Part shown: positions 28,183-37,328 of the stretch, one piece after another | How positions within the stretch are numbered: position 1 is the stretch's first letter | Layout of the letters: each line of letters opens with the position of its first letter | From: Flavobacterium galactosidilyticum | GTDB lineage: Bacteria > Bacteroidota > Bacteroidia > Flavobacteriales > Flavobacteriaceae | Direction: 5' to 3' | Length of the DNA stretch: 64,000 nt | NCBI RefSeq assembly: GCF_020911945.1 | Contig: NZ_CP087135.1 | Coordinates: 744,001-808,000 of the forward strand | Program-made: the position numbers and the translations under genes | Notes under the pieces: generated by a model | The model's input: only the letters and a program-made list of their open reading frames with translations | Database searches by the model: none | What the model was told of the DNA's origin: nothing

Positions 28183-28234
28183 ATAAAAAAGAAGAAGTTT
28201 AGTGGAGAAAAATAGAGAAAATGGAGTTTTTTGC

Positions 28235-28242
28235 TATCTTTG
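28235..28242 (+). promoter_or_regulatory. -7 box of the acyltransferase promoter
   Basis: TATCTTTG is a perfect TAnnTTTG match, 26 bp before the ATG at 28269. The -33 element is not obvious. Confidence 0.5.
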
Positions 28243-28268
28243 TTTTTTGCTCTAAAAACAATATATAA

Positions 28269-30071
28269 ATGGGTTTAGTTACCGCCAAAGAAGTTGCAAA
28301 AGCAATTAATGTAGATAAATACGGGGTTCTTGGAACTTTTTCCGGATGGATGCTAATGAAGTTGCTAAAAATTTCGACTTTAAACAAAGTTTATAACAGA
28401 AACAGGCATTTGAAGGATGTTGCTTTTTTGAATGGGATATTAGACGATCTACAAATAAAATTCGAAATTCCAGAAGAAGACTTAAAACGCTTACCAAAAG
28501 ATGGCGCTTATATCACTATTTCAAATCACCCACTAGGAGGAATTGATGGCGTTTTGCTATTGAAATTAATGCTTGAAAGAGAACCTAATTTCAAAATCAT
28601 TGCGAACTTCCTTTTACACCGAATACATCCTTTAAAAAAATACATAATGCCTGTTAACCCTTTTGAAAATCATAAGGACAGCAAATCAAGCGTTGTAGGT
28701 ATTAAGGAAACTTTTCGCCATTTAAGTGACGGGAAGCCATTAGGTATTTTTCCTGCGGGAGAAGTTTCTACCTATAAAGACGGCAAATTAATGGTGGATA
28801 AGCCTTGGGAAGAAGGCGCTATAAAAGTAATTAGAAAAGCGCAAGTTCCTGTTATTCCTATTTATTTCCATGCTAAAAACAGTCGATTATTTTACTTACT
28901 TTCTAAAATAAGCGGAACTTTTAGAACCGCTAAACTTCCATCAGAAGTTTTTAGCCAGAAGAATCGCGTGATAAAAGTGCGCGTTGGAAAACCTATTCCG
29001 GTAAATGAACAAAACGAATATAAAACCCTAGAGGAATACTCTGAATTTTTAAGAAAAAAAACCTACATGTTGGCTAATCCTTTCGAAAAAGAAAGTCATT
29101 TTTTGCCAACACCAAGTTTAAAAATTCCTAAGAGTCCTAAAAAAATTGTCACTGCTGCCAATAGTGAAAAGATGCTTGCTGAAGTTGATGCTGCTAGAAA
29201 TAGCAATTGCCGCCTTTTACAAAGTAAAAATTACGAAGTTTTCTTCACTGAAGCGCATCAAATTCCAAACATCCTTCATGAAATTGGACGTTTGAGAGAA
29301 ATCACTTTCCGTGAAGTAGGCGAAGGAACAAATGAATCCATTGATTTAGACAAACACGATCAATATTATCACCATTTATTTTTATGGGATAGTGATACTA
29401 ATAAAATTGCTGGAGCTTATAGAATGGGACTTGGGTCTAAAATTTACCCAAAATATGGTATAAACGGTTTTTACCTCAACGATCTTTTCCGTTTTGAGCC
29501 TGAATTATATGATATGATGCACAAATCGATAGAAATGGGTCGTGCTTTTATCATTAAAGAATACCAACAAAAACCAATGCCTCTTTTCTTGCTTTGGAAA
29601 GGAATTATGCACACTACATTACGTTATCCAGAGCATAAATTTCTATTGGGTGGTGTAAGTATTAGTAATCAATTTTCTGATTTCTCAAAATCGCTGATGA
29701 TTGAATTCATGAAATCGAATTATTACGATCCGTATATTGCGCAATACATACATCCCAAAAAAGAGTATAAAGTTAAACTAAAAGACGCTGATAAAGATTT
29801 CATTTTTAATGAGACAGAAGCCGATTTGAATAAATTTGACAAAATTATCGATGAACTAGAACCGGGAAGTTTGCGTTTGCCAGTTTTGATCAAGAAATAT
29901 ATAAAGCAAAACGCAAAAGTTGTTGCTTTCAATGTCGATCCATTGTTTAATAATGCAGTTGACGGATTAATGTATATTAGAATTGCTGATATACCAGAAA
30001 GCACTATGAAACCTGTTATGGAAGAGTTTCAGAAAGAACTAGAACGAAAACTTCACGAAAAAGAAGAATAA
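28269..30071 (+). CDS. olsF: Two-domain acyltransferase, probable ornithine (or other aminolipid) synthase OlsF
   Basis: A 600-residue protein. The N-terminal half (about 80-280) is a PlsC-type O-acyltransferase (ISNHPLGGIDGVLLLKL, GIFPAGEVSTYK, VPVIPIYFHAKNSRLFYLL). The C-terminal half (about 300-590) is a hemolysin-like GNAT acyltransferase as in OlsB (IGRLREITFREVGEGTNESI, D-x-Y-Y-H-H-L-F-L-W-D, IAGAYRMGLG, LFRFEPELYD, E-M-G-R-A-F-I). This order, O-acyl then N-acyl transferase, is that of OlsF, the bifunctional ornithine-lipid synthase reported in Serratia and Flavobacterium. Product identity (ornithine versus glycine lipid) cannot be read from sequence. It would act at the cytoplasmic face of the inner membrane. 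Monocistronic, with its own promoter and terminator. Confidence 0.75.
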   Translation: MGLVTAKEVAKAINVDKYGVLGTFSGWMLMKLLKISTLNKVYNRNRHLKDVAFLNGILDDLQIKFEIPEEDLKRLPKDGAYITISNHPLGGIDGVLLLKLMLEREPNFKIIANFLLHRIHPLKKYIMPVNPFENHKDSKSSVVGIKETFRHLSDGKPLGIFPAGEVSTYKDGKLMVDKPWEEGAIKVIRKAQVPVIPIYFHAKNSRLFYLLSKISGTFRTAKLPSEVFSQKNRVIKVRVGKPIPVNEQNEYKTLEEYSEFLRKKTYMLANPFEKESHFLPTPSLKIPKSPKKIVTAANSEKMLAEVDAARNSNCRLLQSKNYEVFFTEAHQIPNILHEIGRLREITFREVGEGTNESIDLDKHDQYYHHLFLWDSDTNKIAGAYRMGLGSKIYPKYGINGFYLNDLFRFEPELYDMMHKSIEMGRAFIIKEYQQKPMPLFLLWKGIMHTTLRYPEHKFLLGGVSISNQFSDFSKSLMIEFMKSNYYDPYIAQYIHPKKEYKVKLKDADKDFIFNETEADLNKFDKIIDELEPGSLRLPVLIKKYIKQNAKVVAFNVDPLFNNAVDGLMYIRIADIPESTMKPVMEEFQKELERKLHEKEE

Positions 30072-30093
30072 CATTGATCTAAGAAATAGAAAG

Positions 30094-30127
30094 CCCCGTT
30101 AACTTATTTAAGCTAACGGGGTTTTTT
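30094..30127 (+). terminator. Terminator of the acyltransferase gene
   Basis: An 8-bp stem, CCCCGTTA (30094-30101) with TAACGGGG (30114-30121), is followed by TTTTTT. Confidence 0.9.
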
Positions 30128-30134
30128 ATGAACA

Positions 30135-30599
30135 TTACCTCCAGATTGATTCTTTCAAAATAGAATCTATTGAATTGTTTTTGATAAAGAAAACCAATCT
30201 AACTATGTGATAAACTACGAGAAAAAAACCCAAGCCATAAGCTAATTTTTTATTGTACATAATTCCATTAAAATATTCTCGCTTAGTAATCAACTCAAAT
30301 GACAATACAATAATTGTTGCGAAGCTGAAAGCAATTACAAAAGGCCCTAATAAATGGTAGCTTAAAGATTTGTAAAGATCACCATGATAAAAATAAACTA
30401 GCGATTTTGTAATCCCACAACCCGGACAAGGAAAGCCTGAAACCATTTTGAACGGACATAAAGACTGATCTGTTTCTAGATGATTATCGCTATTAAAAAA
30501 CATCAAAAAAAACGGAATCATCAATGTAAGCAATGCGCCAATGATTCCGTAAATTTTACGTTTTTCCTTTGTATTAATTGTATAATTTATTGATGTCAT
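30135..30599 (-). CDS. DUF2752 family membrane protein
   Basis: A 154-residue integral membrane protein with about three hydrophobic segments. The DUF2752 hallmark is CPFKMVSGFPCPGCGITKSL (about 48-67), a Cys-rich C-P-x-C-G motif, followed by a second helix (HLLGPFVIAFSFATIIVLSF). The function is unknown. Its start overlaps the end of the DUF4234 gene by 26 bp, so the two are very likely translationally coupled. Confidence 0.85.
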   Translation of the reverse strand: MTSINYTINTKEKRKIYGIIGALLTLMIPFFLMFFNSDNHLETDQSLCPFKMVSGFPCPGCGITKSLVYFYHGDLYKSLSYHLLGPFVIAFSFATIIVLSFELITKREYFNGIMYNKKLAYGLGFFLVVYHIVRLVFFIKNNSIDSILKESIWR

Positions 30600-30957
30600 T
30601 CTGAACTATCATTGCGGCAATCATTGGAAAGAAAAACCCTAAAACAAGCAATAAAAGCGTGTCATCTTTTTGACCTATACCTGCTTTGTGATACACCTCA
30701 GGCAATCCATCTTTTCCTGCTAAATAGAAAAAATAAATATTAACTGGATAGCAACAACCTGCAAATATGGCGATAGGCTGTGAGATAACTTCACGCTCAG
30801 AGACTGCATTTAAAACTTCAGCTACTTTAATATTCCAATAAATTAAGTACAATCCACAAGTTAAAAACCCTAAAATTAATACTAATATAGGATCTACTTT
30901 AAATACTGGAATAGGCTTTCGTGGTGTGTTCCAAGTTTCTTTTACAATTTCTGTCAT
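30574..30957 (-). CDS. DUF4234-like small membrane protein
   Basis: A 127-residue protein with three or four hydrophobic segments (DPILVLILGFLTCGLYLIYW, QPIAIFAGCCYPVNIYFFYL, LLLLVLGFFFPMIAAMIV). The G-F-L-T-C-G-L-Y-x-I-Y-W motif is typical of DUF4234. The function is unknown. It overlaps the downstream DUF2752 gene by 26 bp and follows the dehydrogenase gene by 23 bp on the same strand, so all three may be one unit. Confidence 0.75.
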   Translation of the reverse strand: MTEIVKETWNTPRKPIPVFKVDPILVLILGFLTCGLYLIYWNIKVAEVLNAVSEREVISQPIAIFAGCCYPVNIYFFYLAGKDGLPEVYHKAGIGQKDDTLLLLVLGFFFPMIAAMIVQNDINKLYN

Positions 30958-30980
30958 TTTAGTTTGTTTAAGTTAATTAA

Positions 30981-32330
30981 TTATTGAAATATACTATCAA
31001 TTGGTTCCCATAATTCGATCTTATTATCCTCAATATCTAATATCCAACCAAATTTCCCGTATTCATAAGTCTGCATATCTCCTACAATTGTTACACCTTC
31101 ATCAGATAATTTTTGTAATAATAATTCTAGATTATCTACTCTGAAGTTTTGCATAAACTGCTTTTCGCTAGCAGCAAAATAAGCAGTATCAGATGCGAAA
31201 GGCGACCACTGAGTGGAGCAATCATTCCCATTTGCATCTTTCCACCAAAAAGTAGAACCATAATCGTCAGTTTTTAATCCTAAATATTTTCCATACCAAG
31301 CTACTAATTCTTTGGGATTTTCTGATTTAAAAAAGAAACCACCAATTCCAGTCACTCGTTTTTCTGCATTTACGACATTGGCTTGACCAAAATATTTCGC
31401 CTTAATTTTATCAACTATTACTTGCGCCAATCGTTCATGGCTTTCAAAAGTCCAACCCGCAATATGAGGTGTCAAGATCACATTTTTTGCTTCCAATAAA
31501 AATTGAAAAGCTTCTGGTGTATTTTTATCATGAAATAGCGTTTCAAAAGACAACTTTTCATACTCTAAAACATCTAAACCAGCACCTAGAATTTTACCAG
31601 ACTGTATTGCAGCAACTAAGTCATCTGTGACTATATTTTTTCCTCGCGAGGTATTTATAATCCAAAACGGCTTTTGAAATGCATTTATAAAGTCGGAATC
31701 AACCATTTTATTTGTTTGTTCGGTCCATGGAAGATGCAAACTCAAGACATCTGTTTTCTCTTGTAATTCTTGCAACGAGACTTGTTTTGCATTAGCATCC
31801 CCAACATTTTCTAAAATGTCATAGCAGAGCACATTAATATCAAAACCACGAAGTTTTTTAGCAAACGCTTTTCCCATGTTTCCATAGCCAATTATCCCAA
31901 CTGTTCTTCCGTCTAGTTCGTAGCCACGATTACTTTCTCTATTCCAATGTCCTGCTTGTATCTCACTATGCGCTTGGCTTAATTTATTAAAAAGTGACAA
32001 AATCATACCTAACGTATGTTCAGCGACCGCATTGCGGTTCCCTTCAGGTGCAGCAATAAGAGTAATGTTTTTTGCAACCGCATAATCACAATCTATACTT
32101 TCGAGTCCTGCACCAACTCTAGCTATAAATTGTAAGTTAGTTGCTTTTTCTAAAAAAGTTTTATCAATTTTAAAGCGACTACGAATTACAACTCCTTGAT
32201 AATCTTTAATTTTAGCTTCAATTTCTTCTTTCGAAGAGGAAAAGTCGCTGTGATTTATAAAACCAGCATTTTGTAACTGATCCCAAAGTATGGGGTGGTT
32301 ACTATCGATATGAAGGATTTTAATGTCCAT
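30981..32330 (-). CDS. D-2-hydroxyacid dehydrogenase fused to a glyoxalase/VOC domain
   Basis: I place the start at 32330 (MDIKILHIDSNHP), giving 449 residues; the frame is open 18 codons further up, but that extension is not conserved-looking. Residues 1-312 are a complete NAD-dependent dehydrogenase of the SerA type (RVGAGLESID, nucleotide loop GIIGYGNMGKAF near 145-156, INTSRGKN with Arg229, DVLEYE with Glu256, and TPHIAGW with His289). Residues about 326-449 form a VOC domain (VTGIGGFFFKSENPKELVAW, DDYGSTFWWKDANG, FGWILDIEDNKIELWEP). The linker (AKYFGQANVVNAEK) reads through with no stop. These two parts are usually separate genes. Likely substrate: a 2-hydroxyacid such as phosphoglycerate-like acids, not certain. 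Confidence 0.85.
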   Translation of the reverse strand: MDIKILHIDSNHPILWDQLQNAGFINHSDFSSSKEEIEAKIKDYQGVVIRSRFKIDKTFLEKATNLQFIARVGAGLESIDCDYAVAKNITLIAAPEGNRNAVAEHTLGMILSLFNKLSQAHSEIQAGHWNRESNRGYELDGRTVGIIGYGNMGKAFAKKLRGFDINVLCYDILENVGDANAKQVSLQELQEKTDVLSLHLPWTEQTNKMVDSDFINAFQKPFWIINTSRGKNIVTDDLVAAIQSGKILGAGLDVLEYEKLSFETLFHDKNTPEAFQFLLEAKNVILTPHIAGWTFESHERLAQVIVDKIKAKYFGQANVVNAEKRVTGIGGFFFKSENPKELVAWYGKYLGLKTDDYGSTFWWKDANGNDCSTQWSPFASDTAYFAASEKQFMQNFRVDNLELLLQKLSDEGVTIVGDMQTYEYGKFGWILDIEDNKIELWEPIDSIFQ

Positions 32331-32475
32331 AAAATTTATATTTTTTGATGCCTCAAAATAACAAAAAAAATTACGGTTTATCATTTTAAGTAAGGAAAAT
32401 TGAGTCTAAATTCATAAATTAGCGACCTAAATTTTTATTACAAATTTTATAAACGTAATAAATGAAAAATTAAAA

Positions 32476-33627
32476 ATGAAATTAACTAAAACATTCAAAG
32501 CTTTTTTTGAAAGCGAAAAATCGGGTGGACTCCTATTACTTTCTGTAACAATTATTTCTCTTTTATTGGCTAATTCTTCTTTTCAAACGGGCTATATTGC
32601 TTTCTGGGAAACGAACATTGGCAGCCATTCCATAACACATTGGATTAACGACGGATTAATGGCGATTTTCTTTCTGCTAATTGGGTTAGAATTAGAGCGC
32701 GAAATTTACCAAGGAGAATTATCTAATTTTAAAAATGCTTCTTTACCAATTTTTGGTGCTTTAGGCGGAATGATTGTTCCTGCAGGTCTATTTCTACTTT
32801 TAAATTACGGGACTATAACGCAAAACGGCGCTGGAATACCTATGGCTACTGATATTGCTTTTGCAATTGGTATCCTATCCCTTTTGGGCAATCGCGTCCC
32901 TACTTCACTAAAAGTGTTCCTAACAGCTCTTGCAGTTATTGATGATATTGGAGCAATTATGGTAATTGCTGTATTTTATACGGATAATATTGCTTTCATA
33001 AACTTGTTAATCGCTTTTGGTATCATGGGATTCTTATTTATCTTAAACAGAAGAAAGGTTCACAATCTGATACCTTACCTGATAGGTGGTGCTGGAATGT
33101 GGTACTTTATGCTAAACTCTGGTGTTCATGCTACCATCACAGGAGTTTTGTTGGCTTTTGTAATTCCTTTTGGTGACGGTTCTAAGAAAACATCTTCTTA
33201 TAAATTGCAGCATTTTTTACACAAGCCAGTCGCTTTTTTCATTCTTCCATTATTTGCCATAGCTAACACAGGAATAGCAATTGGTAATGATTGGCACGAA
33301 GGATTAAATCACCCTAACACAATCGGAATTATATTAGGTCTTGTTGTAGGAAAACCATTGGGGATTTGGCTATTCTCATTTCTAGCCGTTACTGCGGGAA
33401 TATGCTCGTTGCCTAAGGATCTAAAATGGACTAATATACTTGGAGCTGGAATGCTGGGTGGAATAGGATTTACGATGTCAATTTTCATCACTTTACTTGC
33501 GTTTAAAAATGATGGAGAAGAAGTAATTACCTACTCTAAAATTGCAATTCTTATCGCATCATGTATTGCAGGGACAGTAGGTTTCTTATGGTTACAATTC
33601 AATTTAAAAAAGGGAAAAGCGAACTAA
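32476..33627 (+). CDS. nhaA: Na+/H+ antiporter NhaA
   Basis: A 383-residue inner-membrane antiporter with about 12 hydrophobic segments that exports Na+ in exchange for H+. It shows the family motifs MAIFFLLIGLELEREIYQGE, GAGIPMATDIAFAIGILSLL and the ion-binding Asp pair in ALAVIDDIGAIMVIAVFYT, plus NSGVHATITGVLLAFVIP and GAGMLGGIGFTMSIFI. The length is close to E. coli NhaA (388). It is a single gene on the plus strand between two minus-strand groups. Confidence 0.96.
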   Translation: MKLTKTFKAFFESEKSGGLLLLSVTIISLLLANSSFQTGYIAFWETNIGSHSITHWINDGLMAIFFLLIGLELEREIYQGELSNFKNASLPIFGALGGMIVPAGLFLLLNYGTITQNGAGIPMATDIAFAIGILSLLGNRVPTSLKVFLTALAVIDDIGAIMVIAVFYTDNIAFINLLIAFGIMGFLFILNRRKVHNLIPYLIGGAGMWYFMLNSGVHATITGVLLAFVIPFGDGSKKTSSYKLQHFLHKPVAFFILPLFAIANTGIAIGNDWHEGLNHPNTIGIILGLVVGKPLGIWLFSFLAVTAGICSLPKDLKWTNILGAGMLGGIGFTMSIFITLLAFKNDGEEVITYSKIAILIASCIAGTVGFLWLQFNLKKGKAN

Positions 33628-33644
33628 AACTACCCAATAATATA

Positions 33645-33690
33645 TAAAAATGCCTCGTGAAAATCTTATTTATACGAGGCATTTTCAATT
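33645..33690. terminator. Bidirectional terminator between nhaA and proC
   Basis: A 10-bp perfect stem, AATGCCTCGT (33649-33658) with ACGAGGCATT (33674-33683), has A and T runs on both sides and sits between two convergent genes. Confidence 0.85.
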
Positions 33691-33704
33691 ATATGAGTAA
33701 AGTT

Positions 33705-34481
33705 TTATCCTTTTATTTGCTTCAAAGAAGTTTTAATTCCTCTAATCAATGAGGAGCTGAATCCATGCATTTCCATTTCGTTCAATCCCGCAATGGTACA
33801 ACCTTGAGGTGTTGTTACACGATCTATTAGTTGTTCTGGATGCACTTTTTCTTCTAATAGCATTTCAGCAGCACCTTTTACGGTTTGTGCTGAAATAGCT
33901 AATGCAGTTTGCCAATCAAAACCTATTTCGATTCCTGCTTGCATAGAAGCTCGAATATAACGCAATGCAAAAGCAGTTCCGCTAGCAGCAAGAACTGTTG
34001 CAGCATCCATTAATTTTTCGTCAATAATGGGAGCCGTTCCTAAAGTTTGAAATAGAGAAACTACACCTTGCGCTTTCTCTTTATTTTTTTCCTGAAAAGC
34101 AATACAAGTTGCTGAAGCTCCAAATTGCGCTGCGATATTAGGCATGATTCTAATAGCAGCATTCGAGTCGCCTATTTTGTTTTGTAAACTTTCAATAGAC
34201 AAACCGCTCACTGCTGAAGCAATAATTTTATTAGAAACTACAGGCAGAATTTCATTCAGCACAGTATCAACTTGGTAAGGTTTTATAGTTAAAATAATAA
34301 TATCGGCTTCCTGGATAAGATGCGTATTATCAGTAGAAACAGTAGCACCTAATTTTTCAAGATATAGGATACTCGATGTATTTCTACGTGTAATTGTAAC
34401 TTGATTATCGGATGAGAATTTTGATAACCCTAATGCAATAGAAACTCCTAAGTTTCCGCCGCCAATAATGTGTACTTTCAT
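33705..34481 (-). CDS. proC: Pyrroline-5-carboxylate reductase
   Basis: A 258-residue cytoplasmic enzyme for the last step of proline synthesis (P5C to proline with NAD(P)H). N-terminal Rossmann motif MKVHIIGGGNLGVSIA, ILTIKPYQVDTVL, ISAVSGLSIESLQ, RIMPNIAAQFGAS, and the C-terminal signature LIDRVTTPQGCTIAGLNEME. The length is slightly short but complete. It is not in an obvious operon; mgtE starts 112 bp upstream on the same strand. Confidence 0.95.
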   Translation of the reverse strand: MKVHIIGGGNLGVSIALGLSKFSSDNQVTITRRNTSSILYLEKLGATVSTDNTHLIQEADIIILTIKPYQVDTVLNEILPVVSNKIIASAVSGLSIESLQNKIGDSNAAIRIMPNIAAQFGASATCIAFQEKNKEKAQGVVSLFQTLGTAPIIDEKLMDAATVLAASGTAFALRYIRASMQAGIEIGFDWQTALAISAQTVKGAAEMLLEEKVHPEQLIDRVTTPQGCTIAGLNEMEMHGFSSSLIRGIKTSLKQIKG

Positions 34482-34593
34482 GCTTGTTGTGGTTTATTCC
34501 CTCCCCATAATACTCTCAAAAAGAGAGAATCGTTGTCGAAAAGTGTTGGTTGTATAGTTTTTTGGTTTCTTTTTGCTGTTAATATACTTTGTT

Positions 34594-35946
34594 TTAAAAT
34601 CCTAAAATTATTTTGGCTATCGAAAAATAAATTAGGATTCCGCAAATATCATTACTAGTGGTTATAAAAGGTCCTGTTGCTAATGCGGGGTCAATGCCAA
34701 ACTTATCCAATAGTAACGGAATAAAGGTCCCTATTAACGAGGCAATAATAATTACTGAAACTAATGCTATGGTCACAATAAATCCGATGATAAATTCAAC
34801 ATTCAATAAAAAATGACTTCCTAAGAATAATATTATAGCAAGAATAACTCCATTTAATAAACTCAACAAAACCTCTTTTACCAATCTATTAAACAATGAA
34901 CCACTTAGTGAATTGTTAGCTAAGCCCTGCACAATAATTGCTGATGATTGTACACCTACATTTCCTGCCATCGCCGCGATCAGAGGTGTGAAAAAGAATA
35001 ATTTTCCATGTTCCTCCATTGCTGGTTCAAATAACCCTAAAACTTTCACCGTTACAAATCCTCCTAACAGCGCTAAAACTAACCATGGAAGCCTAGCTTT
35101 TGTCAGATCTATTATGCTATCATCCGCTTCTACGTCTTGCGAGATACCTGCTGCTAACTGGTAATCCTTATCCGCTTCTTCCTTGATTACATCTACAATA
35201 TCATCAATTGTAATACGACCTACTAAACGCCCTAATTCATCCACAACAGGAATAGCTTCTAAATCGTATTTTTGCATGATTCGAGCAACCTCAACGTCTT
35301 CTGTATGGACTTTTACAGAGTTTAGCTTTCTGATATAAACCTCACTTATAGGCGTTCTTGATGAAGTAGTCAATAAATCCTTAAGGGATAAACGTCCTTT
35401 TAATCTGTCTTCGTCATCTACCACATAAATAGAATGCACTCTGGAGATATTTTCAGCTTGAATGCGCATTTCTTTTACACAAGTAAGCACATTCCAATTC
35501 TCGTTAACTTTTACTAACTCCTTATGCATAATTCCACCAGCTGTATCTTCGTCATAACGAAGCAAATCAACGATATCCTTAGCATGCTCAACATCCTGAA
35601 GTTCTGATATTACCTCCGCTTTCAAATCTTGTGAAAGTTCTCCAATAATATCAGCAGCATCATTAGTTTCTAACTCATCTAATTCTTCTGCAATTTCTTT
35701 AGCTGAAAGCCTACTTAAGATATTCTCACGCAAATCATCTTCAAGTTCCAGAAGAATTTCGGCAGTTTTATCACTATCTAAAACTTTAAAAATATAAGTT
35801 GCTTCGTTAAAATCAAGCTCGTCTAGAATTTCTGCAATATCAGCATGGTGCATATCATTCAATAAAACCTCCAATTGCTTGTCGTTTTTACTTTGAATAA
35901 GTTGCTCTAATTCTTGAATTAATTCCTTACTGATTTTAAACTCCAT
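34594..35946 (-). CDS. mgtE: Magnesium transporter MgtE
   Basis: A 450-residue Mg2+ channel/transporter. It has a cytoplasmic N domain of helical repeats ([17 protein letters not shown], about 24-40), two CBS domains that sense Mg2+ ([17 protein letters not shown] and [19 protein letters not shown], about 130-255), a plug helix and five membrane segments with the pore signature ([20 protein letters not shown] near the end). Length and order are normal. Its start overlaps the rsmA end by 11 bp, so the pair is probably translationally coupled. Confidence 0.96.
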   Translation of the reverse strand: MEFKISKELIQELEQLIQSKNDKQLEVLLNDMHHADIAEILDELDFNEATYIFKVLDSDKTAEILLELEDDLRENILSRLSAKEIAEELDELETNDAADIIGELSQDLKAEVISELQDVEHAKDIVDLLRYDEDTAGGIMHKELVKVNENWNVLTCVKEMRIQAENISRVHSIYVVDDEDRLKGRLSLKDLLTTSSRTPISEVYIRKLNSVKVHTEDVEVARIMQKYDLEAIPVVDELGRLVGRITIDDIVDVIKEEADKDYQLAAGISQDVEADDSIIDLTKARLPWLVLALLGGFVTVKVLGLFEPAMEEHGKLFFFTPLIAAMAGNVGVQSSAIIVQGLANNSLSGSLFNRLVKEVLLSLLNGVILAIILFLGSHFLLNVEFIIGFIVTIALVSVIIIASLIGTFIPLLLDKFGIDPALATGPFITTSNDICGILIYFSIAKIILGF

Positions 35947-36715
35947 CTGCTTCTATTTTTTGGGTCAATTCGATAAACTGCTCCACATTAAGTTGTTCTG
36001 GTCGAAGGTCAAAAACAGTATCCTCTCTAAGTTTATCAGATAAATTTAAAGTTTTCAAACTATTACGTAACGTTTTTCTGCGTTGTTGAAAAGCCGTTTT
36101 AACGACTGTAAAAAATAACTTTTCGCCGCAAGGCAAACTATAATCTTCTTTTCTGCGCAAGCGTAAAACTCCTGATTTTACTTTTGGCGGCGGGATGAAA
36201 ACATTCTCATCTACCGTAAACAAATACTCAGCATCATAAAAAGCCTGTACTAAAACAGAAAGTATTCCGTAAGCTTTAGTACCTTTTTTTTCACAAATAC
36301 GTTGCGCTACTTCTTTTTGAAACATCCCTGCAAATTCTGGAATTTGGCTGCGATATTCCAAAGCTCTAAACACAATTTGCGTTGAAATGTTATAAGGAAA
36401 ATTCCCAATGATAGCGAATTGCTTTCCTTCAAAAATCTCGTTGATATTGTATTTCAAAAAATCTTTAGAAATAATTTTATCCTTTAATTTAGGGTAATTT
36501 TCATCAAGATATGTCACTGATTCGGTATCGATTTCAATCACATAGGTATTTATGGGTTTATCCAATAAATATTTTGTCAAAACACCCATTCCAGGACCTA
36601 TTTCTAATACATCCTCATATCCAACTAAGTTTAAAGTGTCAGCGATATCTTTTGCGATGCTTTCATCTTTTAAGAAATGCTGTCCGAGGTGTTTTTTAGC
36701 TTTTACTTTTTCCAT
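35936..36715 (-). CDS. rsmA: 16S rRNA (adenine-N6,N6)-dimethyltransferase
   Basis: I take the start at 36715 ([17 protein letters not shown]), giving 259 residues; an ATG six codons upstream lies in a repeat-like piece. It dimethylates two adjacent adenines in helix 45 of 16S rRNA (KsgA). SAM motifs: [44 protein letters not shown], catalytic [10 protein letters not shown], and [15 protein letters not shown]. The mgtE gene follows with an 11-bp overlap. Confidence 0.96.
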   Translation of the reverse strand: MEKVKAKKHLGQHFLKDESIAKDIADTLNLVGYEDVLEIGPGMGVLTKYLLDKPINTYVIEIDTESVTYLDENYPKLKDKIISKDFLKYNINEIFEGKQFAIIGNFPYNISTQIVFRALEYRSQIPEFAGMFQKEVAQRICEKKGTKAYGILSVLVQAFYDAEYLFTVDENVFIPPPKVKSGVLRLRRKEDYSLPCGEKLFFTVVKTAFQQRRKTLRNSLKTLNLSDKLREDTVFDLRPEQLNVEQFIELTQKIEADGV

Positions 36716-36936
36716 ATTGTCGTTGCGAGTCACGTAGCAATCTCGCTAAATTTTATTATTTTCTAATCAAAAAAGATTTTAAAAATTAATCTTTAAGATT
36801 CATTTAGCATCAAAGCGCTAAGTATACTTTTTTTTGCCGCGAAAGCCTGAAGAAATAAAGTTTTTACATTTAAGAATCGTGACTGTAAACTGATAATCAA
36901 AAATATACAATCTAAAGCATCATTTCAGATCACTTT

Positions 36937-37257
36937 TTAATGATCTGAAATCAATTCTAATTCTGTCCTAAAAGCTAGCATTTTATCTCCAAATAATCGC
37001 TGTCCTTCCTCGCGAAAAGCAGCAGCATCTTCTTGGTAATATTTTTCTAGCGTTTCCTTACTATCTGTTACATACTGAACAGAGTAAGTTGTTCCGCCCA
37101 TTTCCTCTTCCACTAAAACCTTAACCATTCGTGCCGAAGAAAATTTTCCTGTCGCCAAAAGTTCTGGTATATGTTTGTGTCGCATCCAGAGCATCCACTG
37201 ATCGTGAACGCTTTCGTGTATGTTTGTTGTAACGTTGTATATTATCATTTTCTTCAT
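36937..37257 (-). CDS. DUF4286 family protein
   Basis: A 106-residue small soluble protein with the DUF4286 pattern: IYNVTTNIHESVHDQWMLWM, HIPELLATGKFSSARM, T-Y-S-V-Q-Y-V and F-R-E-E-G-Q-R-L-F-G-D-K-M-L-A-F-R-T-E. The fold is probably a ferredoxin-like dimer; the function is unknown. Bases 36922-36951 form an 11-bp hairpin (ATTTCAGATCA/TGATCTGAAAT) that spans its stop codon. The TPR gene upstream (37329) is on the same strand. Confidence 0.85.
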   Translation of the reverse strand: MKKMIIYNVTTNIHESVHDQWMLWMRHKHIPELLATGKFSSARMVKVLVEEEMGGTTYSVQYVTDSKETLEKYYQEDAAAFREEGQRLFGDKMLAFRTELELISDH

Positions 37258-37328
37258 TTTTGAATATAAATTTGAACTAGGACTTCTCTCATAAACCTAA
37301 AATCGTTAATTCTCAATCTAAAATCATT

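Noticed and set aside
34470..34658. 62-codon plus-strand frame between proC and mgtE
   Set aside because: It overlaps both neighbouring genes on the opposite strand and has no recognisable features.
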